This document shows, piece by piece, positions 16,034 through 25,753 of a stretch of 64,000 bases of DNA (its first letter is position 1; each line of letters opens with the position of its first letter). Source of the stretch: Solirubrobacter sp963837485 (lineage in GTDB: Bacteria > Actinomycetota > Thermoleophilia > Solirubrobacterales > Solirubrobacteraceae); the NCBI GenBank assembly GCA_963837485.1, contig CAWINP010000018.1, forward strand, positions 264,433 through 328,432. The letters run 5' to 3'. Position numbers and translations under genes: made by a program. Below the pieces are notes generated by a model. That model made no database searches. It was not told where the DNA came from and saw only the letters and a program-made list of their open reading frames with translations.

Positions 16034-17710
16034 GTGCCGGGCGGCAGCGAAGCGCTTTTGGTCGCGGGTCAGCAGGCCCTCGTGGCCAGAGAGTGGGCTG
16101 CCGCCAGGAGCTCGTTCGAGGCCGCGCTCGAGCAGGAGGAGACGGCCGAAGCGTTGAACGGGCTCGGGAGCGCGCTCGGGTGGTTGGATGAGACCGAGGC
16201 CTCGCTGCGCTACCGCGAGCGCGCGTACGCCGAGTTTCGCCGCCGACCTGAGCCGTTCCAGGCCGCGGTGATCGCGATGCAGCTGTGCTCCCAGTACGCG
16301 GGCAGCCTCGGCAACCTAGCCGCCTCGCGCGGCTGGCTCGGCCGTTTTGAGCGCTTGGTCGAGCAATTCGAACTGCCGCCGCTGATGGAGGCCTGGGTGC
16401 TGCTGTGTCGGGCTTCTCTGGCGTCCGCCAGCGACGACCCGCATGCGGCTCTGGGCTACGGCCGGGAGGCGCTTGAGATCGCGCACCGCTTCCCAGGCGC
16501 TCCGGGCCCCAACGCCGAGCTCTGCGCGCTGAGCGAGATCGGCGCGGCGCTTGTCGAGACGGGCCGCGTCGAGGAAGGGACCGCGCTGCTCGACGAGGCG
16601 ATGGCCGCATCGCTCGCCGGCGAGGCCGAGAGCCCGGACACGGTCGTGTACACGAGCTGCAAGACGGTGGTGGCCTGCGCCCGCGCCGCCGAGGTCAGGC
16701 GAGCCACGCGGTGGATCCGCGCCGCCGACGAGTTCAACCGCAGCTACGGTTCGCCCCACGTCTACATCCTCTGCCGCCTGCACTACGGCGGCGTTCTGCT
16801 CGCGACCGGCGATTGGGCCGAGGCCGAGCGAGAGTTTCGGGCCGCGCTGGAGAAGATGCCCAAGACCGCCGAGCCGCGCCTCCACGTCGAGGTGTTGGCG
16901 AAGCTCGCGGAACTGCGCCTCGCGCAGGGCCGGATCGAGGAGGCGGCGCGGCTGCTCGACGGCCTGGAGGACGACGTCGCTACCAGCTATGCGCTCGGCT
17001 CGATCCACCTGGCCCGCGGCGAGCTCGCCGTCGCCGCGTCTGTCCTCGGCCGCCGCGCGCGCGAGGTTGGCGAAGACTGCCTGCGGTGCGCCCCGCTGCT
17101 CGAGCTGCTGGTGCAGGTCGAGATCGAGCTGGGCAAGGTCCGGGAGGCCGCCGCCAAGGCCCGCCGGCTCGCTGAGCTCGGCACGAGCCTTGCCTGCGAT
17201 GTGATCGCCGCCCGCGGCGAGCGGGCGCTCGGTCGCGTCCTCCTCGCGGCGGCGAACGGCGACGGGGCCGTGCCTCACCTGGAGCGGGCGCTGGAGGCTT
17301 TCGCGCGCCTTGAGATGCCGCTGGAGATCGCTCGCGCGCGGCTGCTTCTGGCGCGCGCGTTCAGTGAGGCGGAGCGCGAAGTCGCGATCGCCGAGGCCAG
17401 GGCCGCACTCGGCGGCTTCGAGCGGCTTGGCGCCGCCGGCGACGCCGATTCGGCTGCCGCGTTCCTGCGCGCGCTGGGAGTGAAGGCGGCTCGCGCCGGC
17501 ACGAGGGGAATCAGTCTGCTGACCAAGCGCGAGTCCGAGGTACTGCGGCTGCTGGGAGAGGGCCTGTCCAACCGCGAGATGGCCGAGCGCATGTTCATCA
17601 CTCGCAAGACGGTCGAGAATCACGTCGCCAGTGTGCTCTCCAAGCTCGAGCTGCGTGGCCGCGGCGAGGCGGCGGCATACGCCGTTCGCCACCTCGAGCA
17701 CCGGCGCTAG
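16034..17710 (+). CDS. LuxR-type regulator with TPR-like sensor region
   Basis: 558 aa, GTG start. Residues ~1-480 are helical TPR-like repeats (EWAAARSSFEAALEQ, GDWAEAEREFRAALEKM, GRIEEAARLLDGLED) with no AAA ATPase motif. Residues ~490-555 form a LuxR/NarL HTH: LTKRESEVLRLLGEGLSNRE, AERMFITRKTVENHVASVLS. This is the architecture of the C-terminal half of LAL/MalT regulators without the NTPase, so it may read protein or ligand contacts rather than ATP. No adjacent obvious target. Confidence 0.88.
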   Translation: MPGGSEALLVAGQQALVAREWAAARSSFEAALEQEETAEALNGLGSALGWLDETEASLRYRERAYAEFRRRPEPFQAAVIAMQLCSQYAGSLGNLAASRGWLGRFERLVEQFELPPLMEAWVLLCRASLASASDDPHAALGYGREALEIAHRFPGAPGPNAELCALSEIGAALVETGRVEEGTALLDEAMAASLAGEAESPDTVVYTSCKTVVACARAAEVRRATRWIRAADEFNRSYGSPHVYILCRLHYGGVLLATGDWAEAEREFRAALEKMPKTAEPRLHVEVLAKLAELRLAQGRIEEAARLLDGLEDDVATSYALGSIHLARGELAVAASVLGRRAREVGEDCLRCAPLLELLVQVEIELGKVREAAAKARRLAELGTSLACDVIAARGERALGRVLLAAANGDGAVPHLERALEAFARLEMPLEIARARLLLARAFSEAEREVAIAEARAALGGFERLGAAGDADSAAAFLRALGVKAARAGTRGISLLTKRESEVLRLLGEGLSNREMAERMFITRKTVENHVASVLSKLELRGRGEAAAYAVRHLEHRR

Positions 17711-17982
17711 ACCGTATGGCCGACGGCCGGCGTAGGCTGTGCGCAGCGCAGGCGTCGCGAGTAGCCGCGACCGCCGCTGTCTAGGAGAGCGCGCGAGGCG
17801 CGCAGGCAGGACCCGGCAGTGAGGGGAACGTTGGGGGCGTGGCCGTCAGCGAACGGCGGCTTCGGCGTGCTCACGGGCGGAAAGTGGTCCATATCAGCGC
17901 TCTGGCGGCGGCCGCGAGTTCCACCGCGACGTAGGTGTTTTCGCTCATGCTCGCGCGACCTGGGCGTGCGACCGTGGCCGGT

Positions 17983-18402
17983 ATGACCGATGCCACCTCT
18001 CAAGAGCTCACCCACGAGGCGAGCCAACATTCGACCACACAGGAAGCGGTGCGGCGGTACCTGGACGGGCTGAACGCCCTCGACCCGGACCTGACGGTGT
18101 CGGCATATGCGCCGAACGCCGTCATCCGCTACCCAGGCGAGCCGCCCATGGGAGTGGATGCGTTCCATGCTTATCTCGAACAGGTGAAGCTGGCCCTCGC
18201 AGGCTTGCACATCGCACCGCGAGAGCTCTTCGAGACCGAGCACGGCGTGGCGGCGCGCTGGACGTTCACGGCGACGACGAAGACCGGCCGCACAGTCACC
18301 TGCGACGGCATCGACAGCTGGGTGATCGGCACCGACGGCACGATCGAGTCGGTGGACGTGTACTACGACCCATCGCCGTTGGTCGAGGCGCTCCAGAGCT
18401 AA
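17983..18402 (+). CDS. SnoaL/NTF2-like domain protein
   Basis: 139 aa of the NTF2-like cone fold (QEAVRRYLDGLNALDPDLTV, YAPNAVIRYPGEPPMG, DGIDSWVIGTDGTIESVDVYYD). Members are small enzymes or binding proteins such as polyketide cyclases and ketosteroid isomerase relatives. ATG at 17983 is preferred to in-frame starts at 17935 and 17947 because the fold begins right after it. Two more NTF2-like genes lie at 21.8 and 22.6 kb, flanking FAD oxygenases. Confidence 0.85.
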   Translation: MTDATSQELTHEASQHSTTQEAVRRYLDGLNALDPDLTVSAYAPNAVIRYPGEPPMGVDAFHAYLEQVKLALAGLHIAPRELFETEHGVAARWTFTATTKTGRTVTCDGIDSWVIGTDGTIESVDVYYDPSPLVEALQS

Positions 18403-18404
18403 GC

Positions 18405-18575
18405 ATGAACCTGACCTTCGCGGACGCCGCCTTCGACATCGTCCGCTCAACCTTCGGGGCGGTGTTCGCGCCCACCAGGTGCGAACCGCCGCGCGTGCCG
18501 CCGGACCTCTGGGGTACCGCGGAGCGCGCGCGAGCTGTTCGATGTCGCAGCGAACCGCGACGAGGCGGAAAGAGG
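18405..18575 (+). pseudogene. Methyltransferase remnant (internal deletion, frameshift)
   Basis: The + strand reads NLTFADAAFDIVRSTFGAVF, which matches the post-motif-I segment of UbiE-like methyltransferases (LPFADxxFDVVxSTFGxMFAP). It jumps directly to PPDLWGTAERAR and, after a one-base shift, ELFDVAANRDEAE, which corresponds to the later 'PPxLWGTEExLRELFG' segment. The motif I part before it and the ~50 residues between are gone. It lies 3 bp after the SnoaL stop and could be translated as a nonsense N-terminal extension of the next gene. Confidence 0.6.
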
Positions 18576-18581
18576 CGATCA

Positions 18582-19943
18582 GTGACACAGATCGGTGAGC
18601 ACGCGGTCGTGCTTGGTGGCAGTCTCGCGGGATTGGCGGGCGCTGCGGTCCTGGCGCAGCGGTTCGAGCGTGTCACGGTGGTCGAGCGTGACGTCCTGCC
18701 CCAGACCGGCCGGCACCGCAAGGGTGTGCCGCAGGGGCGGCACGTCCATGTCTTGCTGCCCGCAGGACTACGGGGACTGGCCGAGCTGTTCCCCGGGGTC
18801 CTCGAGGACCTGCGGGAACAGGGGGCGCACGTCTTCGACGCCCGTGCGTTGCGGTTCAACATCGCCGGCGGGAGTCTGCTGCTCGGGGACACCGACGTGG
18901 AGTTCATCGCGGCGACCCGGCCGCTGCTCGAGGGAATCGCATGCGAGCGGGTGCGGTCGCTGAGCAACGTCCGGTTTGCGGAGGGCTGCGACGGCTGCGG
19001 CCTGACGACTACGCCTGACCGCGCGCGCGTGACCGGCGTGCGGCTGCGATCGCGCACGGGTCGTGTCGCGGAGCAAGCCGTCGGGGCGGATCTCGTCGTG
19101 GACGCGACCGGCCGCGGCTCGCGCTCGCCGCGCTGGCTCGCCGCGCTCGACTACCCGGTGCCATCCGAGGAGCAGATCCACGTCGGCGTGCACTACACCA
19201 CGCGCCTGTTCCGTCGAGCGCCCGAGACGTCCGGCGAATGGCGGAATGTAACGGTGGACATCCCGCCGGGTGAGCGGCGCGGGGCGGTTGCACTGGCCGT
19301 CGAGGGGGATCGGTGGATCGTCACCCTCATCGGGCTCCTGGGCGAACGCCCGCCGACCGACCTCGACGGGTTCGTCGAGTATGCGCGCAGTCTGTGGACG
19401 CGCGACGTCCACGCCGTGGTTGCCGACGCGGAGGCGATCGGCGAGGCGTCGACCGGCGCCTTCCCCGCGAACGTCCGCCGCCGCTACGACCGCCTTAGGC
19501 GCTTCCCTGACCGGTACATCGTGACCGGCGACGCGGCTTGCTCCCTGAACCCCGTATACGCACAGGGGATGAGCGTCGCGTTCGGTGAGGCGCTGGCGCT
19601 CGCGCGGGTCCTCGACCGCCACGGCCTGGACCGCGTCGGGCGGCGGTTCTTCCGGCAGACCAAGCCGATCGTCGGCGTCGCCTGGTCAATGGCGACCGGC
19701 GCCGACCTGGGACACCCCGGCGTGGAGGGACCGCGGACGGCCAGCTGGCGCCTGCTCAACGCCTACATCGGCCGCCTGTTCGGCGTCGCGCACCGCGACC
19801 CGGTCGTCGCCGGGGCGGCACTGAAGGTCTACGGAATGGTCAGCCCGCCCCAACACCTGATGCATCCACGGATCGCGTGGCGCGTGCTAAGAGGCGGCCG
19901 CGAGCGCCCATGTCCCCTCGCACCAGTTCAGCCCGCCGCGTGA
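18582..19943 (+). CDS. FAD-dependent oxidoreductase/monooxygenase
   Basis: 453 aa, GTG at 18582 preceded by an AGAGG ribosome site. The Rossmann start is HAVVLGGSLAGLAGAAVLAQ followed by VTVVERD; the second FAD motif is DLVVDATGRGSRSP and the third YIVTGDAACSLNPVYAQGMS. It resembles PHBH-fold hydroxylases and geranylgeranyl-reductase-like proteins. Substrate unknown. An in-frame ATG at 18405 belongs to a decayed methyltransferase and is not the true start. It overlaps the following lipoprotein gene by 34 bp. Confidence 0.88.
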   Translation: MTQIGEHAVVLGGSLAGLAGAAVLAQRFERVTVVERDVLPQTGRHRKGVPQGRHVHVLLPAGLRGLAELFPGVLEDLREQGAHVFDARALRFNIAGGSLLLGDTDVEFIAATRPLLEGIACERVRSLSNVRFAEGCDGCGLTTTPDRARVTGVRLRSRTGRVAEQAVGADLVVDATGRGSRSPRWLAALDYPVPSEEQIHVGVHYTTRLFRRAPETSGEWRNVTVDIPPGERRGAVALAVEGDRWIVTLIGLLGERPPTDLDGFVEYARSLWTRDVHAVVADAEAIGEASTGAFPANVRRRYDRLRRFPDRYIVTGDAACSLNPVYAQGMSVAFGEALALARVLDRHGLDRVGRRFFRQTKPIVGVAWSMATGADLGHPGVEGPRTASWRLLNAYIGRLFGVAHRDPVVAGAALKVYGMVSPPQHLMHPRIAWRVLRGGRERPCPLAPVQPAA

Positions 19944-20389
19944 CCGTCGTGGCAGCCATCGGCGCCATCGCCTTGGGCGGCTGCGGCGATGGTGCTGGAG
20001 GCGGTCGGGGCGAAGGCAGCCCCGGTTCGGGAACCCACGACGAGCGGCTCGCCACCGAGCGCGTCCAGGAGTTCCTTTCAGCGATGCAGGGAAAGCAGCA
20101 CGCGCGCGTGTGCGCGATGATGACGCCCAAGCTGCGGCGCGCCATCACGAGCGAGCTGCGGATCGAGTCCTTGTCGGGAACGTGCCGCACGCGCGCCGCG
20201 GATATCTATTCGCCGGCGAAGGCGCCCGGTAACCCCGACGCAACGGTGACGCAGATCAACGTCGTCCGGGACGAGGCGACGGCAACGGTCACCGCCCCCA
20301 AGCCGAGGAGCGAGCTCGCCACTGGTCCGGTCGAGAGCGACGTGCTGCTCGAGCGGCGCGGCAACCGCTGGCTCATCGCCAACTTCTGA
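19910..20389 (+). CDS. Putative lipoprotein of unknown function
   Basis: 159 aa. Basic N terminus, hydrophobic stretch VVAAIGAIALGGC with a lipobox Cys, then a Gly/Ser-rich linker and a ~110-residue domain (ERVQEFLSAMQGKQHARVCA, MTPKLRRAI, LLERRGNRWLIANF) that resembles the NTF2-like lipoproteins common in actinobacteria. Anchored outside the membrane. GTG at 19877 is an alternative start. Confidence 0.75.
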   Translation: MSPRTSSARRVTVVAAIGAIALGGCGDGAGGGRGEGSPGSGTHDERLATERVQEFLSAMQGKQHARVCAMMTPKLRRAITSELRIESLSGTCRTRAADIYSPAKAPGNPDATVTQINVVRDEATATVTAPKPRSELATGPVESDVLLERRGNRWLIANF

Positions 20390-20408
20390 CCGACAGCGAG
20401 TGATCGTG

Positions 20409-21536
20409 ATGAGCGGACGGCGCGTGCTGATCGTAGGCGGCGGGATCGCCGGCCTGGCGCTGGCGCGCATGCTCGCGCGCATCGGAGTCTGGCCCGAGGT
20501 GATCGAGCGTGAGCCCGTGTGGCGGCCTGCGGGTACCGGCATGTATCTGCCCGGGAACGCCACTGGCGCCCTGCGTGCCCTCGGCCTCGAGGCGCAGGTC
20601 GCGTGCCGGTCCGTTGAGATCCCGCGGCAGCGCTTCTGCGATCACCGCGGCCGGCTGCTGTGCGAGGTCGACGTCGCCGCGCTCTGGAGGCCCGTCGGGC
20701 CATGCCTGGCGATACATCGAGCCGAGCTCCACGATCTGCTGCTCAAGGCGACCGGCGACGTGCCCATCCGCCTCGGGCAGGCCGTGGACCGCGTGATGCA
20801 GCGCAACGGCATCGTCTCCGTCGAGTGCAGCGACGGAACGAGCGGCGAATACGATCTCGTGGTCGCCGCCGACGGGATCCACAGCGCCGTTCGCCGGCTC
20901 ACGTTCGAGCCCACCGCCGTACCCCACCCCGTGGGCCAGGTCGGCTGGCGGTTTGTCGCGGCCCGCCCGCCCGAGGTCACGACCTGGTCGGTGATGCTCG
21001 GGCGCCGCACTGCATTCCTGACCCTTCCGATCGGCGAAAACCGCGTCTATTGCTACTGCGACGTGCTCTCACCGCGAGACCCCGACAACGCCGAGCGCGC
21101 CCCGGCCGAGCGGCTCACGCGGCTGTTCTCCGAGTTCGCCGATCCCGCCGCGACGCTGCTCGACGCGCTCGACGCCGGAGCGGACATCAACGTCTCGACG
21201 ATCGAGGAGGTCGCCCTCGACTCCTGGGTGCGTGACCACGTCGTGCTCATCGGCGACGCCGCGCACGCGACCTCGCCGAACATGGCCCAGGGCGCGGCGA
21301 TGGCGCTCGAGGACGCGCTCGTGCTCGCCCACTGCCTACGCGACATCCGAGCGATCCCCGACGCCCTCGCGGCATTCGAGGCCCGACGCCGACCCCGAAC
21401 CGACTGGGTCCGCGCCCAGACGCACCGCCGCGACCACACCCGATACCTCCCGCCCACCCTCAGGGACAACGTCCTGCGATCCCTCGGCCGGCGGATCTTC
21501 CACGCCAACTACCGTCCGCTCCTGGACCAGCCCTGA
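20409..21536 (+). CDS. FAD-dependent aromatic hydroxylase (PHBH-like)
   Basis: 375 aa flavoprotein monooxygenase, class A. Motifs: RRVLIVGGGIAGLALARML (GxGxxG) with VIERE; DG motif DLVVAADGIHSAVRR; GD motif VVLIGDAAHATSPNMAQGAA. These enzymes use NAD(P)H and O2 to hydroxylate phenolic or polyketide substrates. ATG at 20409 is preferred; GTG at 20400 is in frame. With the upstream FAD enzyme and SnoaL-like proteins it hints at small-molecule oxidation, but there are no synthase genes. Confidence 0.9.
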   Translation: MSGRRVLIVGGGIAGLALARMLARIGVWPEVIEREPVWRPAGTGMYLPGNATGALRALGLEAQVACRSVEIPRQRFCDHRGRLLCEVDVAALWRPVGPCLAIHRAELHDLLLKATGDVPIRLGQAVDRVMQRNGIVSVECSDGTSGEYDLVVAADGIHSAVRRLTFEPTAVPHPVGQVGWRFVAARPPEVTTWSVMLGRRTAFLTLPIGENRVYCYCDVLSPRDPDNAERAPAERLTRLFSEFADPAATLLDALDAGADINVSTIEEVALDSWVRDHVVLIGDAAHATSPNMAQGAAMALEDALVLAHCLRDIRAIPDALAAFEARRRPRTDWVRAQTHRRDHTRYLPPTLRDNVLRSLGRRIFHANYRPLLDQP

Positions 21537-21639
21537 GCCACCGGGCCCGCCTCCGCTCATTGGCCGCCTCTAGCCGCAGTCCGTCCTGGTCTTCGACGGA
21601 TGCGAGCGCCTCGACCGGCCGGTCGCGCGCACCTCCTCC

Positions 21640-21740
21640 GGACGACGAGCGGGAGCGCAGTTCCAGACGGCTGCTTCGGCGGGATGCGGCCATCGCGATT
21701 GTCCTGCCTCAGGTCGCGATCGTGCTGCTGTAGGACGGAA
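21640..21740. repeat. Dispersed ~100-bp repeat, copy A
   Basis: 101 bp that match 45891-45992 with about six substitutions and one indel. It starts GGACGACGAGCGGGAGCGCA and ends CTGTAGGACGGAA. Short copies of the end are at 14911 and 36772. A weak inverted match to the end (GCAGTCCGTCCTGG) lies at 21571-21584, so a MITE-like element of ~170 bp is possible. Confidence 0.75.
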
Positions 21741-21840
21741 GCGCACGCCCTCAGACTCAATGACCTGCCGCTTCGCCGCTCCCTTCAGGCGGAAGGAGCA
21801 GTCTTCCGGTGGCCTCGCGACCGGCGAGCGAGTCGGGTCG

Positions 21841-22245
21841 TCAGGCCCGTCGCGGACGCATGACATACCACTCCGTGAACTCCCGGCAGCGGCCATCGTC
21901 GTCGAAGTTCAAGATGAAGCAGTTGTCGTAGACGCGGTCGACCGGACCACCAGACTCGACCGAGTACGTCGTGCTGCCGACGACGACCGCGACGTCAGCG
22001 TCGACGGCGATCGTGCGGTAGTCGGCCTCCCACGTGTCCGGCGGATCGGGTGTCGAGACTCCCTCGGCGGTGCTCTCGCCGAGCCACGAGCGCACGATCG
22101 CGTCCCGCCCGCGCACCCATTCGTCGTACGGGTGGTAGCGGTACCTCGCATCGGCGCTGAACAGCGCCGCGATCTGCTCGCGGTCATACGTCCGCCACGC
22201 CTCGACGTAGTTGGCGAGCCAGCGATCGACCTCACCCCGATCCAT
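21841..22245 (-). CDS. SnoaL/NTF2-like domain protein
   Basis: 134 aa. DRWLANYVEAWRTYDREQIA, LFSADARYRYHPYDEWVRGR and VYDNCFILNFDDDGRCREFT are typical of the SnoaL_2 cone fold. ATG at 22245; a GTG sits one codon upstream. Cytosolic; ligand unknown. Confidence 0.85.
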   Translation of the reverse strand: MDRGEVDRWLANYVEAWRTYDREQIAALFSADARYRYHPYDEWVRGRDAIVRSWLGESTAEGVSTPDPPDTWEADYRTIAVDADVAVVVGSTTYSVESGGPVDRVYDNCFILNFDDDGRCREFTEWYVMRPRRA

Positions 22246-22380
22246 CACGCAATGACATCACAGCCGGCATTCGGTGACCCCGGCGGAACGCGATAAAGCA
22301 GTACACGCCGGTCGACGGCGACCCTGCGGATCGTCGCATCGAGGCGATCCGACAGCGCCGCCACCGCCGAATGCGTACTC

Positions 22381-22422
22381 GCGTCTCGCGTCTCGCGTCT
22401 CGCGTCTCGCGTCTCGCGTCTC
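22381..22422. repeat. Tandem heptamer repeat (GCGTCTC)6
   Basis: Six perfect head-to-tail copies of GCGTCTC in a non-coding 360-bp gap (22246-22608). The number of copies should be unstable by slippage. No gene was seen in the gap. Confidence 0.95.
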
Positions 22423-22608
22423 GCGCATTGCGCTAGTCGGATCGCGCGTCGCCCAGCTATCGCCTCCAGGCGAATGCGCACGCGTGCCGACGTCACGACG
22501 CGAGTCGCGTTGAAGGGTGAGCGCGGTGACGGCCGCTTTTGAAGCCGGCGGGAGCCCCTGCGTGGGCGAGTCAGGGCGGCGCCGCCGCACGGCTGACACA
22601 CGGCGCAG

Positions 22609-22992
22609 TTATGCGTCGGCCGTGCGCTCCACCCACTGCGACCGCCATTCCGGCGGCTCGAACGGCTGCGGGTAATACCGCGTCTCACGAATGATCTTGT
22701 CGTCGCGGAACTCGAAGATCCCGACGACGAGGTAGATCTCGCCGCCGTAGTCTCCGGTGGCCTCGACGGTCCACACGTCGCCGGCGCCGGTAATCCGTCG
22801 CACCCGGAACGTCGGCGTGCGATCGGGCGGGAACGCCCGCTGCATGGCCCGCATGTTGTCGCGGCCGCGGATTCGCTCGCCCGACTGCGGCATGTCGGCG
22901 ACGAAGTCCTCGTGGCGCAGCGCGTACTCTGCGTCCGGATCGAGATTGGTCACCAGCTCGACCAGCGTTTCGCGGATCTGCTCATCGTCCAT
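22609..22992 (-). CDS. SnoaL/NTF2-like domain protein
   Basis: 127 aa. Contains LVTNLDPDAEYALRHEDFVA, MPQSGERIRGRDNMRAM and GIFEFRDDKIIRETRYYPQP, the SnoaL-like pattern with conserved Trp/Tyr near the end. GAGGAG 8 nt before the ATG at 22992 fixes the start. Confidence 0.85.
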   Translation of the reverse strand: MDDEQIRETLVELVTNLDPDAEYALRHEDFVADMPQSGERIRGRDNMRAMQRAFPPDRTPTFRVRRITGAGDVWTVEATGDYGGEIYLVVGIFEFRDDKIIRETRYYPQPFEPPEWRSQWVERTADA

Positions 22993-23219
22993 CGCCACCG
23001 CTCCTCTGCCGGGTGTAGCGATCCTATGCGCGCCGCCGCCAGGCAAGGAAGCACTGCTCGCAGCAGACAACCGACAGCGCTCCGGGGAGCCGAACCGCCG
23101 ATCGCTGGCGCTGCTGCTTGGAGGCGAGGCTGTCGGATAAATGCGGCGGGCGGTCCGATCGGCCCGGCGCGGCAGTGAGTGTCGGGGGGCGCCGCCGGCG
23201 GCGGGAACCGCCGCCGCGT

Positions 23220-23789
23220 TCAGGGTGTCGCGGCGGCCAGTCGGTGGGTGTGGAGCTTGAGCAAGTTGTGAGTCGCGGCGATCAGTCTCCATTCGCTGCG
23301 GCAGGCGGTTCTGCCGCGGCGTTGGAAGCGTTTGATCGCGCGGTTGAACTTGATCTGGCCGAACACCGGCTCGATCGTGATCTGGCGCTGGCGGTAGAGC
23401 TCGTGGCCGAGCGGGGTGGCGAGCACGCGGCGCATGAACGAGTACATGCCGCCGGTCCAACCCGGCCGCTCGCCCCTGCGCAGCCCGGCGTCCGGCGGGA
23501 CGAGCACCGGGATCCCTTCGCCGGCGATCTGTTGCATCTGGCGCTGGTGCCAGTAGCCGGCATCGGCGAGCACGACCTCGGGATCGCCGAGACCGAGGGC
23601 GGCCAGCTCGCGCTGCGTGGCGCGGACCATCGGTTCCAGGTGCCCGAAGTCCGGTGACTCGGTCGTGATCTCGGCGGCCACGATGATCTGCTGGTAGTTG
23701 ACCGCGAGTTGAGCGTTGTAGCCCTGCATCCCCGGCGGCGGCATCAAGAACACCTGCTCACGGTCGACACCGATGAACCTCGCGCCCAT
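23220..23789 (-). pseudogene. IS1182-type DDE transposase, C-terminal fragment
   Basis: 189 aa. MQGYNAQLAVNYQQIIVAAE, then PEVVLADAGYWHQRQMQ (second Asp) and QITIEPVFGQIKFNRAIKRF (catalytic Glu). These match the C-terminal half of IS1182/IS5-like transposases. The N-terminal half with the first Asp is absent; the residues just upstream do not look like transposase. No terminal repeats found. Inactive remnant. Confidence 0.8.
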
Positions 23790-24000
23790 GCCCGCAAGAT
23801 CCCGACCCGACCGGACGGCACCACCTTTACCCGACAGCCTCAGGCAGAACCGGTAGCCGAGGAGGTCGCTGCGTCGCTCAGGAAACCCGGCTGGCGCGTG
23901 GAGCTTTCGGGCGATTTGAAGCGCGTTACGACCGACTCCCGCTCTTCGCGGTCCGTCGCCGTCACGCTTGAAGATCGGCGCGTCGCAGGATGCCGGGCGG

Positions 24001-24747
24001 TCATGCGATGGCCGTAACGAGCGTCATCGTGCGCGCGAGACCAAGCGAGCCGTCAGCTCGCCGGTGCTCGACGGCCAAGCGCGCGAGTTCCTCGAGCACG
24101 GCTGCGAGTTCCGCGTCGGTGAGCCCCGCGTCCAGACGCCGCACGTGGCCGTTCTCGCGCGTCATCCAGGTCCATAGCGCCGCGGCGTCTTGGAGGTCCA
24201 GCGTCTGCCGCAGCGTCTGCGCTCGCACCTCGGTCAGACCCGCGGCGCGGTGAACCTCGGCGGCCTCCTCGCGGCTGCCGATACGGCCGAAGGCGCGCGC
24301 GTAGTCTGCGCGCTCGGGTCCGAGCACGGCCGCCGCAGCGGAGCGCGGGAGCGCAAACCACGGGTTGTCACCGACCGGCGCCCACAGTGCGGTGACCACT
24401 CGCCCGCCGGTTGCGGTCACGCGCCTCAGCTCTCGCATCGTCGCGATCGGGTCCCTGGCGATCATCAGTGCGAGCCGGCTCACGGTCGCGGCAAATCGCC
24501 CTTCGGGGAAGGGAAGCAATTGGTCGAAGTCGGCCGCCATCAACATGACGCTGGGGCCCCTCGGATGCGTCGACAGCCGCGCGCGTCCCTGCTCGAGGCG
24601 CTCGAGGCTGGTGTCAATCCCGACGACCTCCGCTGCGCCGGCATCCGCGAGCGCCACGGTCAGTCGGGCGCTGCCGCAGCCGGCGTCGAGCACCGAATCG
24701 GCACCACCAACGGCGGCGACGATCTCCGGGACACCAAATGGCGTCAT
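24001..24747 (-). CDS. Class I SAM-dependent methyltransferase
   Basis: 248 aa. Motif I SVLDAGCGSARLTVALADAG, acidic loop VVGIDTS, then FAATVSRLALMIARDP and TATGGRVVTALW. UbiE-like small-molecule methyltransferase. The start at 24747 is an ATG. It stands alone between decayed genes. Confidence 0.85.
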   Translation of the reverse strand: MTPFGVPEIVAAVGGADSVLDAGCGSARLTVALADAGAAEVVGIDTSLERLEQGRARLSTHPRGPSVMLMAADFDQLLPFPEGRFAATVSRLALMIARDPIATMRELRRVTATGGRVVTALWAPVGDNPWFALPRSAAAAVLGPERADYARAFGRIGSREEAAEVHRAAGLTEVRAQTLRQTLDLQDAAALWTWMTRENGHVRRLDAGLTDAELAAVLEELARLAVEHRRADGSLGLARTMTLVTAIA

Positions 24748-25011
24748 GGATCGAGATTACGCGGCGCGGCAGAACGCGTTTGGCGGCCCGCGCCCAGAGG
24801 TCTCAAGCAGCAGAGCGGGCGCGCTCGCGCACCGACAACAGCGGCGCGCGCCACAGTGCTGCTTGAGGACGATTCGAGCACTCTCGCTTCTGTCCGGTGC
24901 GAGCGCGTTGAGCCCGTTGCCGCAGACCCCTGGGTTGGACGAAACAGGGGGCGCCGAGGGCCGTGCTCGCCGTGGGCGCGCAGACTCGTCTCCTGCGGTG
25001 ACGCCAGCCGT

Positions 25012-25753
25012 CGGTGTGGGATCTTGGGCGGCGGTACGGCTGGCTGCGTGCTCGCCGCACGGCTGAGCGAGGATTCGCGGCGTGCGGTGTGTCTGGTCGA
25101 GGCGGGGCCGGATTACGGGCCGTTCGATGCCGGCGATTGGCCGGCGGACCTCGTCGATCCACGTGAGCCGTCGGACTGTCACGACTGGTACCCGCAGGCT
25201 GAGATGTCGCTTTCGCGGGCACGGGTCATCGGCGGTTGCTCGGCTTACAACGCCGCCTTCGTCGTGTGGGGAGATCGGTGCGACTACGACGAGTGGGGCG
25301 TTCCGGGGTGGGGCTTCGACTCGATCGAGCCTTACCTGCGCCGGGCTGACGTGGGATCTTCACCTGGTGAGCTGGGCGGCCCGCGACACCGAGGGCATCA
25401 CGGGCGGCCGGTGGCGCGTGCAGCTGAGCCCCTACGTGATGAACCCGGCGTCCACGGGAGCGGTCCGGCTGCGCTCGTCAGACCCGCGGGAGCCGCTTGA
25501 GATCGAGCTTGGCATTCTCTCCGACCCGCAGGCGGCTGACCTCGCGGTGGTCGTCGACGGCGTCGAGCTCGTGCGCCGGTTCGCCGCCACCGAGACGCTT
25601 GGTCGGCTGATGGCGGGCGAGGCCCGCCCTGGCCCCCACGAGGCCACCCGCGACCAGCTCGCCGCCTACGCATGCGACAACGTGCGGGGCTACTTCCACG
25701 CCGTCGGCACATGCAGGATCGGACCCAAGGGCGATCCCCGCGTCGCGCGCTAG
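25012..25753 (+). pseudogene. GMC oxidoreductase, internally deleted and frameshifted
   Basis: The first frame reads GILGGGTAGCVLAARLSED, VCLVEAGPDYGPF, RARVIGGCSAYNAAFVVWG and PGWGFDSIEPYLRRAD, the FAD-binding N terminus of GMC oxidoreductases (glucose/choline oxidase family). Around 25350 it shifts by one base and continues as LSPYVMNPASTGAVRLRSSD and YFHAVGTCRIGPKG, the GMC C-terminal domain. About 250 residues in the middle and the last residues (the 'VADASIMP' end) are missing. No proper start codon. Confidence 0.85.

Noticed and set aside
22381..22422. CRISPR-like array
   Set aside because: The units are 7 bp without spacers, so it is a simple tandem repeat.
23790..23870. Extension of the IS1182-like transposase upstream
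   Set aside because: The frame is open, but the residues (Gly/Arg/Ser-rich) do not match the transposase N terminus.
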